Positions 15,622-23,949 of a stretch of 49,945 nt of DNA are shown here, piece after piece. The position numbers and the translations under genes are program-made. The stretch lies in the NCBI GenBank assembly GCA_017549765.1, contig JAFYNM010000026.1, forward strand, positions 1 through 49,945, written 5' to 3'. Under the pieces are notes generated by a model. It made no database searches. It was not told where the DNA came from and worked only from the letters and a program-made list of their open reading frames with translations. This DNA comes from Bacteroidales bacterium. GTDB taxonomy: Bacteria > Bacteroidota > Bacteroidia > Bacteroidales > WCHB1-69. Each line of letters opens with the position of its first letter. The first letter of the stretch is position 1.

Positions 15622-18016
15622 AAAACGCGTACCCGATCCCGATCTTCAGTCCGTCGCCGAAGCGCAGGCGGTGGTTGCCAGACAGCCACTCCTTGTTGAT
15701 GAAGCGCCCGCCCATGGAGGTTCGGGTCGGGTCGTAGATGGGCACGGCATAGTCCACGCGGATGACGAAGAAGTCAAAGTCCAGGCGCAGGCCGACACCC
15801 ACATCCACGGCCAGCTCTTTGTAGAAACGCTTGAAGGAGAAGTTGGCGTTGGGCATGTCTTCATGCTCCCTGGCAAGCCAGATATTGCCGATATCGGTGA
15901 AGATGCCGTATTTGAAGGAACGGTATAGCGTTCCTCGATACTCTAAATTGATCTCGATTTTGATGTCGCCGGTGTAGAGACTGTCGCGCCCCCGTTCGTA
16001 TGAGCCGGGTCCTAAACCTCGATAGCCCCATCCGCGCATGCTGTTGCTGGTGCCCATGAAGAATCCGCGCTCGTAAGGGACGTAGGAGTCTTTGTCCAAG
16101 GGCAAGATGGCACCCGCGTTCAACCGCATAGCCCATGCGTTGTTGTTGTTGATCTTGTAGGTGTAGTTCATGGTGAATTCCAGCCGTTCCATGGTGCTGT
16201 AGTTGTATCCAGTGCTGTCTAAGGAATTGCGGCCGAAGACCCAGTGATGGTCTGGCGTGAAGAGCGCGTTCAACCCCTTCAAGAGCAAGCCTGTGGATTC
16301 CGTGTTGATGGAGATGCGCATGTTGTGCTTCCGTTTGTTGACAGGGAACGGCACCAGATAGTTGTAGCTGTACTTCATCGAGAACAGCAGGAACTTGCCA
16401 AAACGATTCTGATAGGAGCCCGGATAGTTGTCGATGTTCAGGATGTTGGTGTACCGCTTGTCGTTGTTGTTGATGGTGGAAATGTCGATGGGGGAGAAAC
16501 TGTGGTTGGAGAAAAAGGTGGGACTCCAGTTGTAGGTCAGTGCGGCATAGTACATCAATCGCCGGTACAGACCGGAATAGTTGACACCCAAGTCGATGGA
16601 GGTGCTGTATTTGATGCCGTCACGACGTTGATAGTTCTTGAAAAGAAACAGTTTGGGGAAGTCCAAAGAGGTGGAGATGTTGAACTCGGGATAGGAGTAG
16701 GCCAAGTCGTGTTTGAACAGGTTGGGAAGGGAGTAGTAGAAGTAGCCTCCCGACAAGTTGATGGTCAGATGTTCAGCCCCTTTGAAAAGATTGCGGTTGG
16801 TGTAGGTGAAGGATATGGCAGACTTGTCGTTTCGGAGGTCAAGCTGTCCGCCGACACTGTGAACCTTTTGTCGGGTCAGCAGATAGTGGGAGTCCAGATA
16901 ACCGACTTTCTGGTTCGTGTCCAACAGGTCTTCCCGCTCCCGGTAGGCAATACTTATATAGCTGAAGTTGTCAAGCTGATTCAAGGCCCTGCTGCTTCTT
17001 GTTTTGATGTACTGGGAATAAGGGGTGCCGGCACGGCTGGCCAACACGGATGCGATGACCGGATATTGGAAGTCTTTGATTATGTATCCATCTTCTACAT
17101 GAGGGGTGATGAAGTAGTAGCGGGTGCTGTCAAACTTGAAATGCGCTTGGTATAGAACGGTGTCGTATTGCTGATCCGCCGGCGCCGACGCATCGTAGTT
17201 AGTGTGGATATAGACATCGTTGAAATAATATTTGTATAGGTAACGGTTGGCGTTGTCGTTCTCCGGTATCTTCATCAGGATCTCCAGGGAGACGGTCCGT
17301 GGATCTGCCATGGTGCTGTCGGCGGGCTCGTCGTAGGAGACGATGCACCGGATGTTGGATTTCTCCACATAGTAATAGCCTTCGTTGCGGATGAGGTTGA
17401 TGATGCGCGTGAGCTCCTCGTTGATGATGCTCTCGTTGTATTGCATGCCGGGTGATAGCAGGGAGGCTCTCTTGTTCAGCACGATGATCTTCTTGTATTG
17501 CGGGATGTCGATATTGTAGCGGATGCTGCTGATATGGTATGGGTCATGGGCGGTGATGTCATAGTTGACCCGCACTTTCTTGTAGTTGGTCTTTTTGTGC
17601 GTCACCTCGTAGGTGATCTCATTGTCGAAATAGCCCAGCTGGTTCATCACGATGTTGAGCTGAGATAGGGAGTTGTCAATCTCCGCGCTGTCGAGCAGCA
17701 CAGGTGGCTCTCCCATCTTGTTGCGCAGCCACTGGCGGAACTTGGTGTCGTGCATGATCCCGTTGCGGTCGATGCGCGGCTGCCCAGAAGCATAACTCAT
17801 CGTCTTGATGTTGATGAGATCCATGAACTTGGTGTTGGTCACCGGTCGCGTGTAGGAACGCAGGTTGTCGAAGTCAGGACTTTTGGCGTCGTGAACGGTG
17901 ACATTGTTTTTGATGAGCATATATTCCCCATCCGACAGGATCCGGGTGGAGCGGCATGAGGAAAAAAAGAATGCCAATAGCACGAATATCGGGAATAAGG
18001 GAGACAGCCGCTTCAT
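15620..18016 (-). CDS. tamL: TamL: BamA/TamA-family outer-membrane assembly lipoprotein
   Basis: 798 aa. The lipoprotein signal (FFFSSC, Cys21) followed by RSTRILSDGEYMLIKNNV is typical of TamL, the lipidated TamA homologue of Bacteroidota. POTRA-like repeats span roughly residues 40-380. The remainder is an Omp85 16-strand barrel with FMGTSNSMRGWGYRGLGPGSY (the conserved loop-6 region carrying the RGW/RGY-type motif) and a C-terminal aromatic residue (GLKIGIGYAF). It should help insert or export outer-membrane and surface proteins, working with TamB. It starts 3 nt after mreD, so it is probably the last gene of the iorA-iorB-mreC-mreD-tamL run. Confidence 0.88.
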   Translation of the reverse strand: MKRLSPLFPIFVLLAFFFSSCRSTRILSDGEYMLIKNNVTVHDAKSPDFDNLRSYTRPVTNTKFMDLINIKTMSYASGQPRIDRNGIMHDTKFRQWLRNKMGEPPVLLDSAEIDNSLSQLNIVMNQLGYFDNEITYEVTHKKTNYKKVRVNYDITAHDPYHISSIRYNIDIPQYKKIIVLNKRASLLSPGMQYNESIINEELTRIINLIRNEGYYYVEKSNIRCIVSYDEPADSTMADPRTVSLEILMKIPENDNANRYLYKYYFNDVYIHTNYDASAPADQQYDTVLYQAHFKFDSTRYYFITPHVEDGYIIKDFQYPVIASVLASRAGTPYSQYIKTRSSRALNQLDNFSYISIAYREREDLLDTNQKVGYLDSHYLLTRQKVHSVGGQLDLRNDKSAISFTYTNRNLFKGAEHLTINLSGGYFYYSLPNLFKHDLAYSYPEFNISTSLDFPKLFLFKNYQRRDGIKYSTSIDLGVNYSGLYRRLMYYAALTYNWSPTFFSNHSFSPIDISTINNNDKRYTNILNIDNYPGSYQNRFGKFLLFSMKYSYNYLVPFPVNKRKHNMRISINTESTGLLLKGLNALFTPDHHWVFGRNSLDSTGYNYSTMERLEFTMNYTYKINNNNAWAMRLNAGAILPLDKDSYVPYERGFFMGTSNSMRGWGYRGLGPGSYERGRDSLYTGDIKIEINLEYRGTLYRSFKYGIFTDIGNIWLAREHEDMPNANFSFKRFYKELAVDVGVGLRLDFDFFVIRVDYAVPIYDPTRTSMGGRFINKEWLSGNHRLRFGDGLKIGIGYAF

Positions 18017-18019
18017 AGC

Positions 18020-18535
18020 TTAGGTTCTCTTGGACTTTGAGTAGAATAGATATTCGATGCTTAACAAAACAATGGTGGTGAGGATGGTGTTGCCTAAAAT
18101 GACGAGCATCGTCCTTCCGAAGTGCTGGAAAGAGAAGGTCTCCAGCATGACGACCACAAGCTGGTGGATGAAAGCGAGAATGAAGGTGAATTCCAACAGC
18201 CAGCGGAAGTCCTTGTAACCCGGCATGGGAATGTCGTTGCTCTCCGTCGTTTTACGTCCGTTCAGCAGGTTGATGATATAGGGGCGGGCGAACATCAGGA
18301 TGATGGCGGCGGCGGCATTGACGCCCAGCGTGTGGGTGAACATGTCCACAATGAAGCCCATGACGAAGGCGATGAGATATTGGAACGTCTTCGGGATGTC
18401 CAAGGGAAGCAATAGCAGCGCAAAGATGTAAACGGCGGGGGTCAGATAACCGAACAGATGGATGTAGTTACAGATGAAGATCTGCAACAACAACGCCACC
18501 GCGCATCGGATAATATTGGAAATCACGTCATTCAT
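18020..18535 (-). CDS. mreD: rod shape-determining protein MreD
   Basis: 171 aa integral membrane protein with about five hydrophobic helices (for instance LLQIFICNYIHLFGYL, VYIFALLLLPLDIP, LIAFVMGFIVDMFTHTLGVNAAAAIILMF as a region). The LP-x-D-x-P and G-x-x-x-D motifs fit MreD. It works with MreC and MreB in the elongasome that guides lateral peptidoglycan synthesis. Its start overlaps the end of mreC by 8 nt, indicating translational coupling. mreB, PBP2 and rodA are not in the window. Confidence 0.88.
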   Translation of the reverse strand: MNDVISNIIRCAVALLLQIFICNYIHLFGYLTPAVYIFALLLLPLDIPKTFQYLIAFVMGFIVDMFTHTLGVNAAAAIILMFARPYIINLLNGRKTTESNDIPMPGYKDFRWLLEFTFILAFIHQLVVVMLETFSFQHFGRTMLVILGNTILTTIVLLSIEYLFYSKSKRT

Positions 18536-19376
18536 TCTTGAAGTTCGCTTTTAAGGAATCGATTTCAGAACGGTATAGGTTTTTCACCACATAGACGAGG
18601 TCCAGATTCTTGAAGTCGGTGGCTAATTTAACCTTGATGGTCAAGAAAGTGGCATTTTGCTCGGTGGAGACCTCCTTGACAGTTCCGATCAGCAACCCCT
18701 TGGGGTAAATGGTAGAATAGCCACTCGTGAGGATGGAGTCTCCGATGTTGATCTCCAAATGCTGGGGCACATCGTTGAGATAGGCGGTGTTGGGCTCGCG
18801 CCCGTCCCAGATGACGGTGCCCACTTGGTTGATGGAGGGTATCTCCGCACTGATGCGGGTGTCGAGATGGGGGAGGGGGATGATGGAGGAGAAGTTCTTA
18901 GACACATCACTGACCACACCTACGATACCCGTCGGGGAGAGCACCGCCATGTCGCGCTCGATGCCATCCTTCGACCCTTTGTCGATGATGACGTAGTTGA
19001 ACGGCTTGTCGGTGGTCAGGAAGGTGACGTGCGCGTAGGTGTAGTCGTACAAACGTGTGCGTGTGGTGTGCGTTGAGTCCGTCCCGCTCATCTGCGTGAG
19101 CGTGGTGTCCTCACGGACGAGGAACATGTTCTCCTGTTCCCGCAACAATGCGAGATTCTGTTGCAAAAGCTCCTCGTTTTCCTTATTCAAGTTGAAACGA
19201 TGCACCAGGTTGCCCCAGCTCTTCTCTATCGGCATGGTGATGCTCTGACAGATACGGGCGATCTTGTATCGGTTGTAAGACATGGAATGGCCTATCAACA
19301 CGAAACAGATCACCAGCAGCGCAGCGGCGACAAAATGGTGAAAGTTGTTCTTTAAGAACTCGATAAGGTTGTTCAT
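18528..19376 (-). CDS. mreC: rod shape-determining protein MreC
   Basis: 282 aa. One N-terminal transmembrane helix (residues about 12-30) is followed by a coiled-coil segment (NKENEELLQQNLALLREQENMF region) and the two beta-barrel MreC domains (VIIDKGSKDGIERDMAVLSPTGIVGVV, then GDSILTSGYSTIYPKGLLIGTV, both conserved). MreC is a periplasmic scaffold of the cell-elongation complex. It starts 13 nt downstream of iorB and overlaps mreD. Confidence 0.93.
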   Translation of the reverse strand: MNNLIEFLKNNFHHFVAAALLVICFVLIGHSMSYNRYKIARICQSITMPIEKSWGNLVHRFNLNKENEELLQQNLALLREQENMFLVREDTTLTQMSGTDSTHTTRTRLYDYTYAHVTFLTTDKPFNYVIIDKGSKDGIERDMAVLSPTGIVGVVSDVSKNFSSIIPLPHLDTRISAEIPSINQVGTVIWDGREPNTAYLNDVPQHLEINIGDSILTSGYSTIYPKGLLIGTVKEVSTEQNATFLTIKVKLATDFKNLDLVYVVKNLYRSEIDSLKANFKNE

Positions 19377-19389
19377 AGAGCTAAGCTAG

Positions 19390-19971
19390 TTACATCTTCT
19401 CGGCGAACTCTCTGCCGGCGCGGAGACAGGCGATGTTGGTGTTGACCACATCCTCGCCCTTGCGTGCGAAGTTCTCCTTCACAGCAACTTCGATCTCCTC
19501 GAAGGGGATTCCGAGATAAGGAGAGGCGGCACCCAGGATGACCATGTTGGCCGAACGGGCGGAACCAAGGTCCTTGGCGATCTGGTCGGCGTTGATGACC
19601 ACCTTGTTCTTCAGCTTGCCCAACTCGGCGTTCAGCTGGTCGAAGTCCGGATAGTTGGGGATGTTCACAAACGGTTGGTCGTTGGTGATCAGCCAGCCCG
19701 TCTCGGGGTTGAGCCACGGCAGATAACGCAAGGACTCCATCGGCTCCACGGAGATGATCATGTCGGCCTTGCCCATGGGGATCAGGTCGGAGGCGATCTC
19801 CTGGTCGGAGAGACGGAAGTGCGACTGCACGTCGCCGCCGCGCTGGCTCATGCCGTGAACCTCAGCTTGTTTCATGTACATTCCTCTTTTGACGGCTGCG
19901 TAGCCGACGATGGTGGCGATGGAGAGGATACCTTGACCGCCTACACCTGCTAATATGATGTCAATTTTCAT
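19390..19971 (-). CDS. iorB: indolepyruvate:ferredoxin oxidoreductase, beta subunit
   Basis: 193 aa with the N-terminal GVGGQGIL motif (residues 9-16) of 2-oxoacid oxidoreductase gamma-type domains, followed by EVHGMSQRGGDVQSHFR, typical of IorB. With IorA it oxidatively decarboxylates aryl pyruvates (from Trp, Phe, Tyr transamination) to aryl-acetyl-CoA, reducing ferredoxin, or runs in reverse to make aromatic amino acids. It lies 91 nt downstream of iorA; that gap contains a heptad array and no clear promoter. Confidence 0.92.
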   Translation of the reverse strand: MKIDIILAGVGGQGILSIATIVGYAAVKRGMYMKQAEVHGMSQRGGDVQSHFRLSDQEIASDLIPMGKADMIISVEPMESLRYLPWLNPETGWLITNDQPFVNIPNYPDFDQLNAELGKLKNKVVINADQIAKDLGSARSANMVILGAASPYLGIPFEEIEVAVKENFARKGEDVVNTNIACLRAGREFAEKM

Positions 19972-20036
19972 TTTTTGTTCTTTTTTTTAATTAATGTGAT
20001 ATTAGGCCTTTAGCTATTAACCATTGGCTGTTGGCT

Positions 20037-20071
20037 AACTGCTAACTGAAAACTATTAACTGTTAACTCTT
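20037..20071 (-). repeat. heptanucleotide array at the end of iorA
   Basis: Five 7-bp AACTNNN units (AACTGCT, AACTGAA, AACTATT, AACTGTT, AACTCTT) cover the iorA stop codon at 20063-20065. Confidence 0.75.
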
Positions 20072-21673
20072 TTTCGCGGCCTGCTGTTTTTTCATGCGAC
20101 GGCTGAGTGTCTGGATGCACTCACGTGTCGGGATGATGACAGAGACGCCTTCGTAGGCCAGCTCTTTCTTGATGAGCTCGACGTTGGCTTCGTGGTCTTT
20201 CTTCAGCGGGGTGATGCGGTGGATGTGCTCCTCCTTGACACCTAAGCCCTTGCAGATCTCGCCCAAGACGCCCAGCGCGTGGGAGTCCTGACCGCCGGTC
20301 ATGCCCGTGGTGCTGTTGTCGAGGATCATCACCGTGACCGGCGTGTTCTCATAGACACAGTCCAACAGGGAGGTCATGCCGCTATGGGTGAAGGTGGAGT
20401 CGCCGATGACGGCCAGCACAGGACGCAAGCCGGCGTCAGCGGCACCCTTAGCCATGGTGATGGATGCACCCATATCGACAGTGGTGTAGATGGCGTTGTA
20501 GGGAGGCAGCGCGCCCAAGGTGTAGCAGCCGATATCGGCGAACACTTTGCCCTTGCCGTGCTCGGCCATGGCCTCGTTGATGGCCAGGTAAGAGTCGATG
20601 TGCGGACAGCCGACACACAAGGCCGGTGGACGCGGAACCACGAGCTCGGGAATAGGCATGCCGTAGGTGTCGGGAAGACCCAAGGCCTTGGCAATCAGGT
20701 TCGGGTTCAACTCGCCGTCACGAGGCAGCGCACCGCTCAAGCGGCCGATGATGTTGCCCGTGCGGTTCAAGATGCCGCGCACCTGCTCCTCGATGAAAGG
20801 ATAGCCCTCTTCGGCCACCAAAACCGTCTCGCACTCGTCCACCATCTTGGCGATGAGCTTGGAAGGCAGCGGGTACTGGGAGATCTTCAGGACAGGGTAG
20901 GGACACTGATGGTTCTCGAAGTTCTCCATCAGGTAGTTGTAGGCGATACCGGAAGCGATGATGCCCATCTTCTTGTCGGCACCGTCGATGTATTTGTTGA
21001 ACGGGGAGTTCAATGATTCGTTCTCAAAGGCCTCTTGCTTGCCTAACAGGGTGCGGTAGTGCACGCGGGCGTTGGCAGGCAGCAGGATGAACTGCTTCGG
21101 GTTCTCCTCGATGTGCAGCGGATTCTGCGGACGAGCCTCTTTGCGCTCCACGCCTGCGCGAGAGTGGGAGAGACGTGTGGTCAGACGGATCAGCACCGGC
21201 GTGTGGTATTTCTCGGAATATTCGAAAGCCGCATAGGTGATGTCGTAAGCCTCCTGTTGGTTGGACGGCTCGTAGAACGGGATCAGGGCGAACTTGCCAA
21301 AGAAACGGGAGTCTTGCTCGTCTTGTGAGGAGTGCATGGACGGGTCGTCAGCCACCACGACCACCAGACCGCCGTTGGCACCGGTGATGGAGGAGTTCAT
21401 GAAGGGGTCGGCGGCCACGTTCAAGCCCACATGCTTCATGCAGACCATGGCGCGCTTGCCGGCGTAGGACATGCCGATGGCCGACTCCATGGCGGTCTTC
21501 TCGTTGCCTGCCCAGATGCTGTGCACCTGACCCTCACGGCCTTGTTTGGAATTCTGAATAAACTCTGTGATCTCTGTCGATGGAGTGCCCGGATAGGCGT
21601 ACACACCGGACAAGCCGGCGTCCAAAGCTGCTTGGGCAACGGCTTCATCTCCTAAGAATAATGTTTTTGCCAT
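20063..21673 (-). CDS. iorA: indolepyruvate:ferredoxin oxidoreductase, alpha subunit (no C-terminal ferredoxin domain)
   Basis: 536 aa. The N-terminal pyrimidine-binding domain carries GVYAYPGTPSTEI and GMSYAGKRAMVCMKHVGLNVAADP. The thiamine-diphosphate domain carries CVGCPH and GDSTFTHSGM...NSTTGMTGGQ (metal/diphosphate binding). The archaeal enzyme continues into a C-terminal 2x[4Fe-4S] ferredoxin domain; here the protein stops after TRECIQTLSRRMKKQQAAKKS without Cys clusters, a shortened form I believe is common in Bacteroidota. It is first of the iorAB-mreCD-tamL run, with a promoter about 110 bp upstream. Confidence 0.9.
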   Translation of the reverse strand: MAKTLFLGDEAVAQAALDAGLSGVYAYPGTPSTEITEFIQNSKQGREGQVHSIWAGNEKTAMESAIGMSYAGKRAMVCMKHVGLNVAADPFMNSSITGANGGLVVVVADDPSMHSSQDEQDSRFFGKFALIPFYEPSNQQEAYDITYAAFEYSEKYHTPVLIRLTTRLSHSRAGVERKEARPQNPLHIEENPKQFILLPANARVHYRTLLGKQEAFENESLNSPFNKYIDGADKKMGIIASGIAYNYLMENFENHQCPYPVLKISQYPLPSKLIAKMVDECETVLVAEEGYPFIEEQVRGILNRTGNIIGRLSGALPRDGELNPNLIAKALGLPDTYGMPIPELVVPRPPALCVGCPHIDSYLAINEAMAEHGKGKVFADIGCYTLGALPPYNAIYTTVDMGASITMAKGAADAGLRPVLAVIGDSTFTHSGMTSLLDCVYENTPVTVMILDNSTTGMTGGQDSHALGVLGEICKGLGVKEEHIHRITPLKKDHEANVELIKKELAYEGVSVIIPTRECIQTLSRRMKKQQAAKKS

Positions 21674-21780
21674 AAAGATTTTATTTATTTATTTTTTTGA
21701 TTATTAATAATTTATATAAATTCTACAAACAATTTTCCAACCCCTTGGAGTCATGCTTCAAAGGGAACGAAAATCGGTTG

Positions 21781-21788
21781 CAAAAATA
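21781..21788 (-). promoter_or_regulatory. -7 box upstream of iorA
   Basis: TATTTTTG on the minus strand, giving a leader of about 100 nt. No ideal -33 TTTG. The rest of the 247-bp gap is AT-rich with nothing else recognisable. Confidence 0.5.
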
Positions 21789-21915
21789 ACAAATTTAATA
21801 ATTAAAATCAATAATATAAATGGCATTATTTCTGTCTCCCCAACCGAATGCTGAACCGTCGCACAGCCCTCGTGCACATGACAAGAAACCTTTTCATTTT
21901 CAATTATCAATTTTT

Positions 21916-21943
21916 AACTATTAACTATTAACTTTTAACTTGT
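21916..21943 (-). repeat. heptanucleotide array over the tcdA stop codon
   Basis: Four 7-bp units (AACTATT x2, AACTTTT, AACTTGT). They encode the last residues (KLKVNS) and the stop of tcdA. Confidence 0.7.
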
Positions 21944-22721
21944 ATATCTCCTCTATCACCAGCCCCGCCAGCGTGAATCCGAAGATAGCGGTGATGTGCG
22001 CCAGCGACCCGTTGGTCTGCGCCTTGCGTAAATCCCAGGTCGAGACTTCTGCCGTTTTTTCATCCATATTGTCTTCTTGACAATTCTCTGTTTCAGTGTT
22101 GGATGCGGCTCCTATATTGGGTAGTACTTCAGGTGAATAGACGCATTGGAATTTCTTGGATGGATACTGGTTGAGGTTCTTGAATCGTTTGCGCAGCATC
22201 CGGGCGAGCGGACAGTATTTGATCTCCCAGAACTCGCCGGTATGGATCTTGGACGGGTCCACCTTCAAGGCGGCGCCCATGGCGGAGAAGAACTGGACAT
22301 CCAGGCTGGTGGCGTGCAGGATGAGCTGCACTTTGTTGCTCAGACTGTCGATGGCGTCGATAACATAGTCGTATGTTTCCAGCTGGAAGCGCGCTGCCGT
22401 CTCTGCGCTGTAGATCTCCTGCAAGGCGGTGATGTCGGCGTCCGGGTTGATATCGAGCAGACGTTCCCGCAACACCTCCACCTTGGGCCGCCCGACGGTC
22501 TTGGTAGTGGCCATCAACTGCCGGTTGATGTTGGATACGCTGACGGTGTCGCTGTCCACGATGGTTAGATGTCCGATGCCGCTGCGGATCAGTCCTTCGG
22601 CGCACCAGCTGCCCACGCCGCCCACGCCGAAGAGAATGACGCGTGTCTTCTGGAGCGCGTTGAATACGTCATTGCCCATTAAAAGGATGGTTCTGTCGAA
22701 TATGTCTTTGCTGCAGGTCAT
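21921..22721 (-). CDS. tcdA: tRNA threonylcarbamoyladenosine dehydratase
   Basis: 266 aa E1-like/ThiF-fold protein. The nucleotide-binding GVGGVGSWCAEGLIRSG motif lies near residue 33, with INRQLMATTKTVGRPKVEV after it and DAIDSLSNKVQLI further on, as in TcdA (formerly CsdL). TcdA uses ATP to cyclise t6A37 of ANN-decoding tRNAs to ct6A. The family's C-terminal membrane-like helix is present (ITAIFGFTLAGLVIEEIYKL). It is monocistronic, with a -7 box directly upstream, and its 3' end lies in a heptad array. The insert NTETENCQEDNMDEKTAE looks variable. Confidence 0.9.
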   Translation of the reverse strand: MTCSKDIFDRTILLMGNDVFNALQKTRVILFGVGGVGSWCAEGLIRSGIGHLTIVDSDTVSVSNINRQLMATTKTVGRPKVEVLRERLLDINPDADITALQEIYSAETAARFQLETYDYVIDAIDSLSNKVQLILHATSLDVQFFSAMGAALKVDPSKIHTGEFWEIKYCPLARMLRKRFKNLNQYPSKKFQCVYSPEVLPNIGAASNTETENCQEDNMDEKTAEVSTWDLRKAQTNGSLAHITAIFGFTLAGLVIEEIYKLKVNS

Positions 22722-22732
22722 TGTTGAAAGCG

Positions 22733-22740
22733 CAAAAATA
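22733..22740 (-). promoter_or_regulatory. -7 box of tcdA
   Basis: TATTTTTG on the minus strand 12 bp before the start codon, so the leader is very short. Confidence 0.55.
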
Positions 22741-22772
22741 TGAAAAATTCAAAGTTCACTCTTGGTCTAGGC

Positions 22773-22799
22773 AAAAAAAAACGCGCCATGTTAGCGCGT
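22773..22799 (-). terminator. intrinsic terminator after the DUF2795 gene
   Basis: ACGCGC (22781-22786) and GCGCGT (22794-22799) pair around CATGTTA. On the minus strand the stem is followed by eight U (22773-22780). The A/T flanks also pair, so it could work in both directions. Confidence 0.85.
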
Positions 22800-22848
22800 T
22801 TTCCCATTGTCTCTCATCTGTGATCTTTAGGACGATGCCGACTGACGA

Positions 22849-23070
22849 TTAGTATTCGTCCTCGTTGAAGAAGAAATCCTCCTTCGTTGGATAGTCCGGC
22901 CACAAGTCCATGATGGAATCGTAGGTCTCACCCTCGTCGTCTATCTCTTGAAGATTCTCGATAACTTCCATCGGAGCACCGGAACGGATGGCGTAATCCA
23001 ACAACTCGTCGCGGGTCGCAGGCCAGGGAGCATCTTCCAATTTTGTCGCTAATTCTAAGGTCCAATACAT
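22849..23070 (-). CDS. DUF2795 family small protein
   Basis: 73 aa, acidic, soluble. WTLELATKLEDAPWPATRDELLDYAIRSGAP followed by EVIENLQEIDDE is the DUF2795 fold pattern (helical, PAT-RDELLDYA). The family is widespread in Bacteroidota and its function is unknown. It has a full promoter and its own terminator, so it is a single-gene transcript. The C-terminus (PTKEDFFFNEDEY) is strongly acidic and aromatic. Confidence 0.85.
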   Translation of the reverse strand: MYWTLELATKLEDAPWPATRDELLDYAIRSGAPMEVIENLQEIDDEGETYDSIMDLWPDYPTKEDFFFNEDEY

Positions 23071-23110
23071 GTCTAGTCTTTTTGGTTATAATGGTTATTT
23101 TTTGAGGCGG

Positions 23111-23143
23111 CAAAAATACTATAATTTTAATACAAAAGACAAA
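23111..23143 (-). promoter_or_regulatory. promoter of the DUF2795 gene
   Basis: TTTG (23140-23143) and TATTTTTG (23111-23118) on the minus strand with a 21-bp spacer match the Bacteroidota consensus. Confidence 0.75.
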
Positions 23144-23156
23144 TTTTAAATAAATT

Positions 23157-23696
23157 TTATTTTATTGATTGCCAGACAATTTCGTCAATGCCCATTTCTT
23201 TGTGGGTGAATCTTGCCAGTATAAATAGATAATCGGAGAGTCGATTTATCATTTTCTGAACAGGTTTGTAACGCTCGTCTTCGCGCATTAATTTGACGAT
23301 GTTTCGCTCTGCCCGGCGGCACACGGTCCGGCACACATGAAGGTTGGCAATCAGGAGATTTCCCTGCGGCAATATGAAGCCCTTCATCTTGGGCAGCTCG
23401 GCCTGCATCCGGTCAATTTCGCCTTCCAGTTCTTTGGTGAAATCCTCAAGGTGTACATCTTTGAAGAATGTTTCCCATTTGTCGGTCGGGGTGGCCAGCA
23501 GACTGCCTGTCACGAAAAGCATATTTTGCACTTTGGTGAGGAAATCCTCCGATTTTTGGGCGATGACAACCCCTATATGTGCATTCAGCTCGTCGATGGT
23601 TCCGTAGGCTTCTAACAGGTTGTCGTCTTTGTAAACCCTTGATCCATCGACCAATGATGTGGTTCCGTTGTCTCCTGTCTTGGTGTAGATTTTCAT
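23157..23696 (-). CDS. PduO-type ATP:cob(I)alamin adenosyltransferase
   Basis: 179 aa. MKIYTKTGDNGTTSLVDGSRVYKDD at the N-terminus is the ATP-binding signature; VCRTVCRRAERNIV and NRLSDYLFILAR are the other conserved ATR motifs. The enzyme makes adenosylcobalamin, the cofactor of methylmalonyl-CoA mutase, which fits the methylmalonyl-CoA epimerase gene 4 kb away. I chose the ATG at 23694-23696, as the family begins MKIYTKTGD. An upstream in-frame ATG would start inside the tRNA promoter region. Confidence 0.93.
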   Translation of the reverse strand: MKIYTKTGDNGTTSLVDGSRVYKDDNLLEAYGTIDELNAHIGVVIAQKSEDFLTKVQNMLFVTGSLLATPTDKWETFFKDVHLEDFTKELEGEIDRMQAELPKMKGFILPQGNLLIANLHVCRTVCRRAERNIVKLMREDERYKPVQKMINRLSDYLFILARFTHKEMGIDEIVWQSIK

Positions 23697-23707
23697 AATT
23701 ATTTTTT

Positions 23708-23738
23708 TTTGCAAAGATAAAAAAAAAATATACTTTTG
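23708..23738 (+). promoter_or_regulatory. promoter of tRNA-Lys
   Basis: TTTG (23708-23711) and TACTTTTG (23731-23738) with a 19-bp spacer, 29 bp before the mature tRNA. It overlaps the divergent adenosyltransferase -7 box, so the two polymerases would compete for this DNA. Confidence 0.8.
23712..23719 (-). promoter_or_regulatory. -7 box of the adenosyltransferase gene
   Basis: TATCTTTG on the minus strand, 16 bp upstream of the start codon and immediately next to the -33 element of the divergent tRNA promoter. Confidence 0.55.
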
Positions 23739-23767
23739 CGCTCCGTTAATCAACGGGATTAAGCAAT

Positions 23768-23840
23768 GTCTCCTTAGCTCAGTTGGTAGAGCAATTGACT
23801 CTTAATCAATGGGTCCAGGGTTCGAGTCCCTGAGGGGACA
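23768..23840 (+). tRNA. tRNA-Lys (anticodon CTT)
   Basis: 73-nt cloverleaf. The acceptor GTCTCCT pairs with AGGGGAC (one G-U pair), the D arm is GCTC/GAGC, the anticodon stem ATTGA/TCAAT holds the loop CT-CTT-AA with anticodon CTT at 23801-23803, and the T arm is CAGGG/CCCTG with TTCGAGT. A73 is the discriminator base. CCA is not encoded, so it must be added afterwards. It reads AAG codons. Confidence 0.97.
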
Positions 23841-23843
23841 CTG

Positions 23844-23880
23844 AAAGCACCTCAAACTAACCGTTCAGGGTGCTTTTTTT
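23844..23880 (+). terminator. intrinsic terminator after tRNA-Lys
   Basis: AAAGCACC (23844-23851) pairs with GGTGCTTT (23869-23876), and the T-run continues to 23880. Confidence 0.85.
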
Positions 23881-23949
23881 ATGTCCGGATTCCGGCAACA
23901 TCGCTCTCCGAGTTGAAAGTTCTTATCCCATATCAGGGATGAAGATCCC

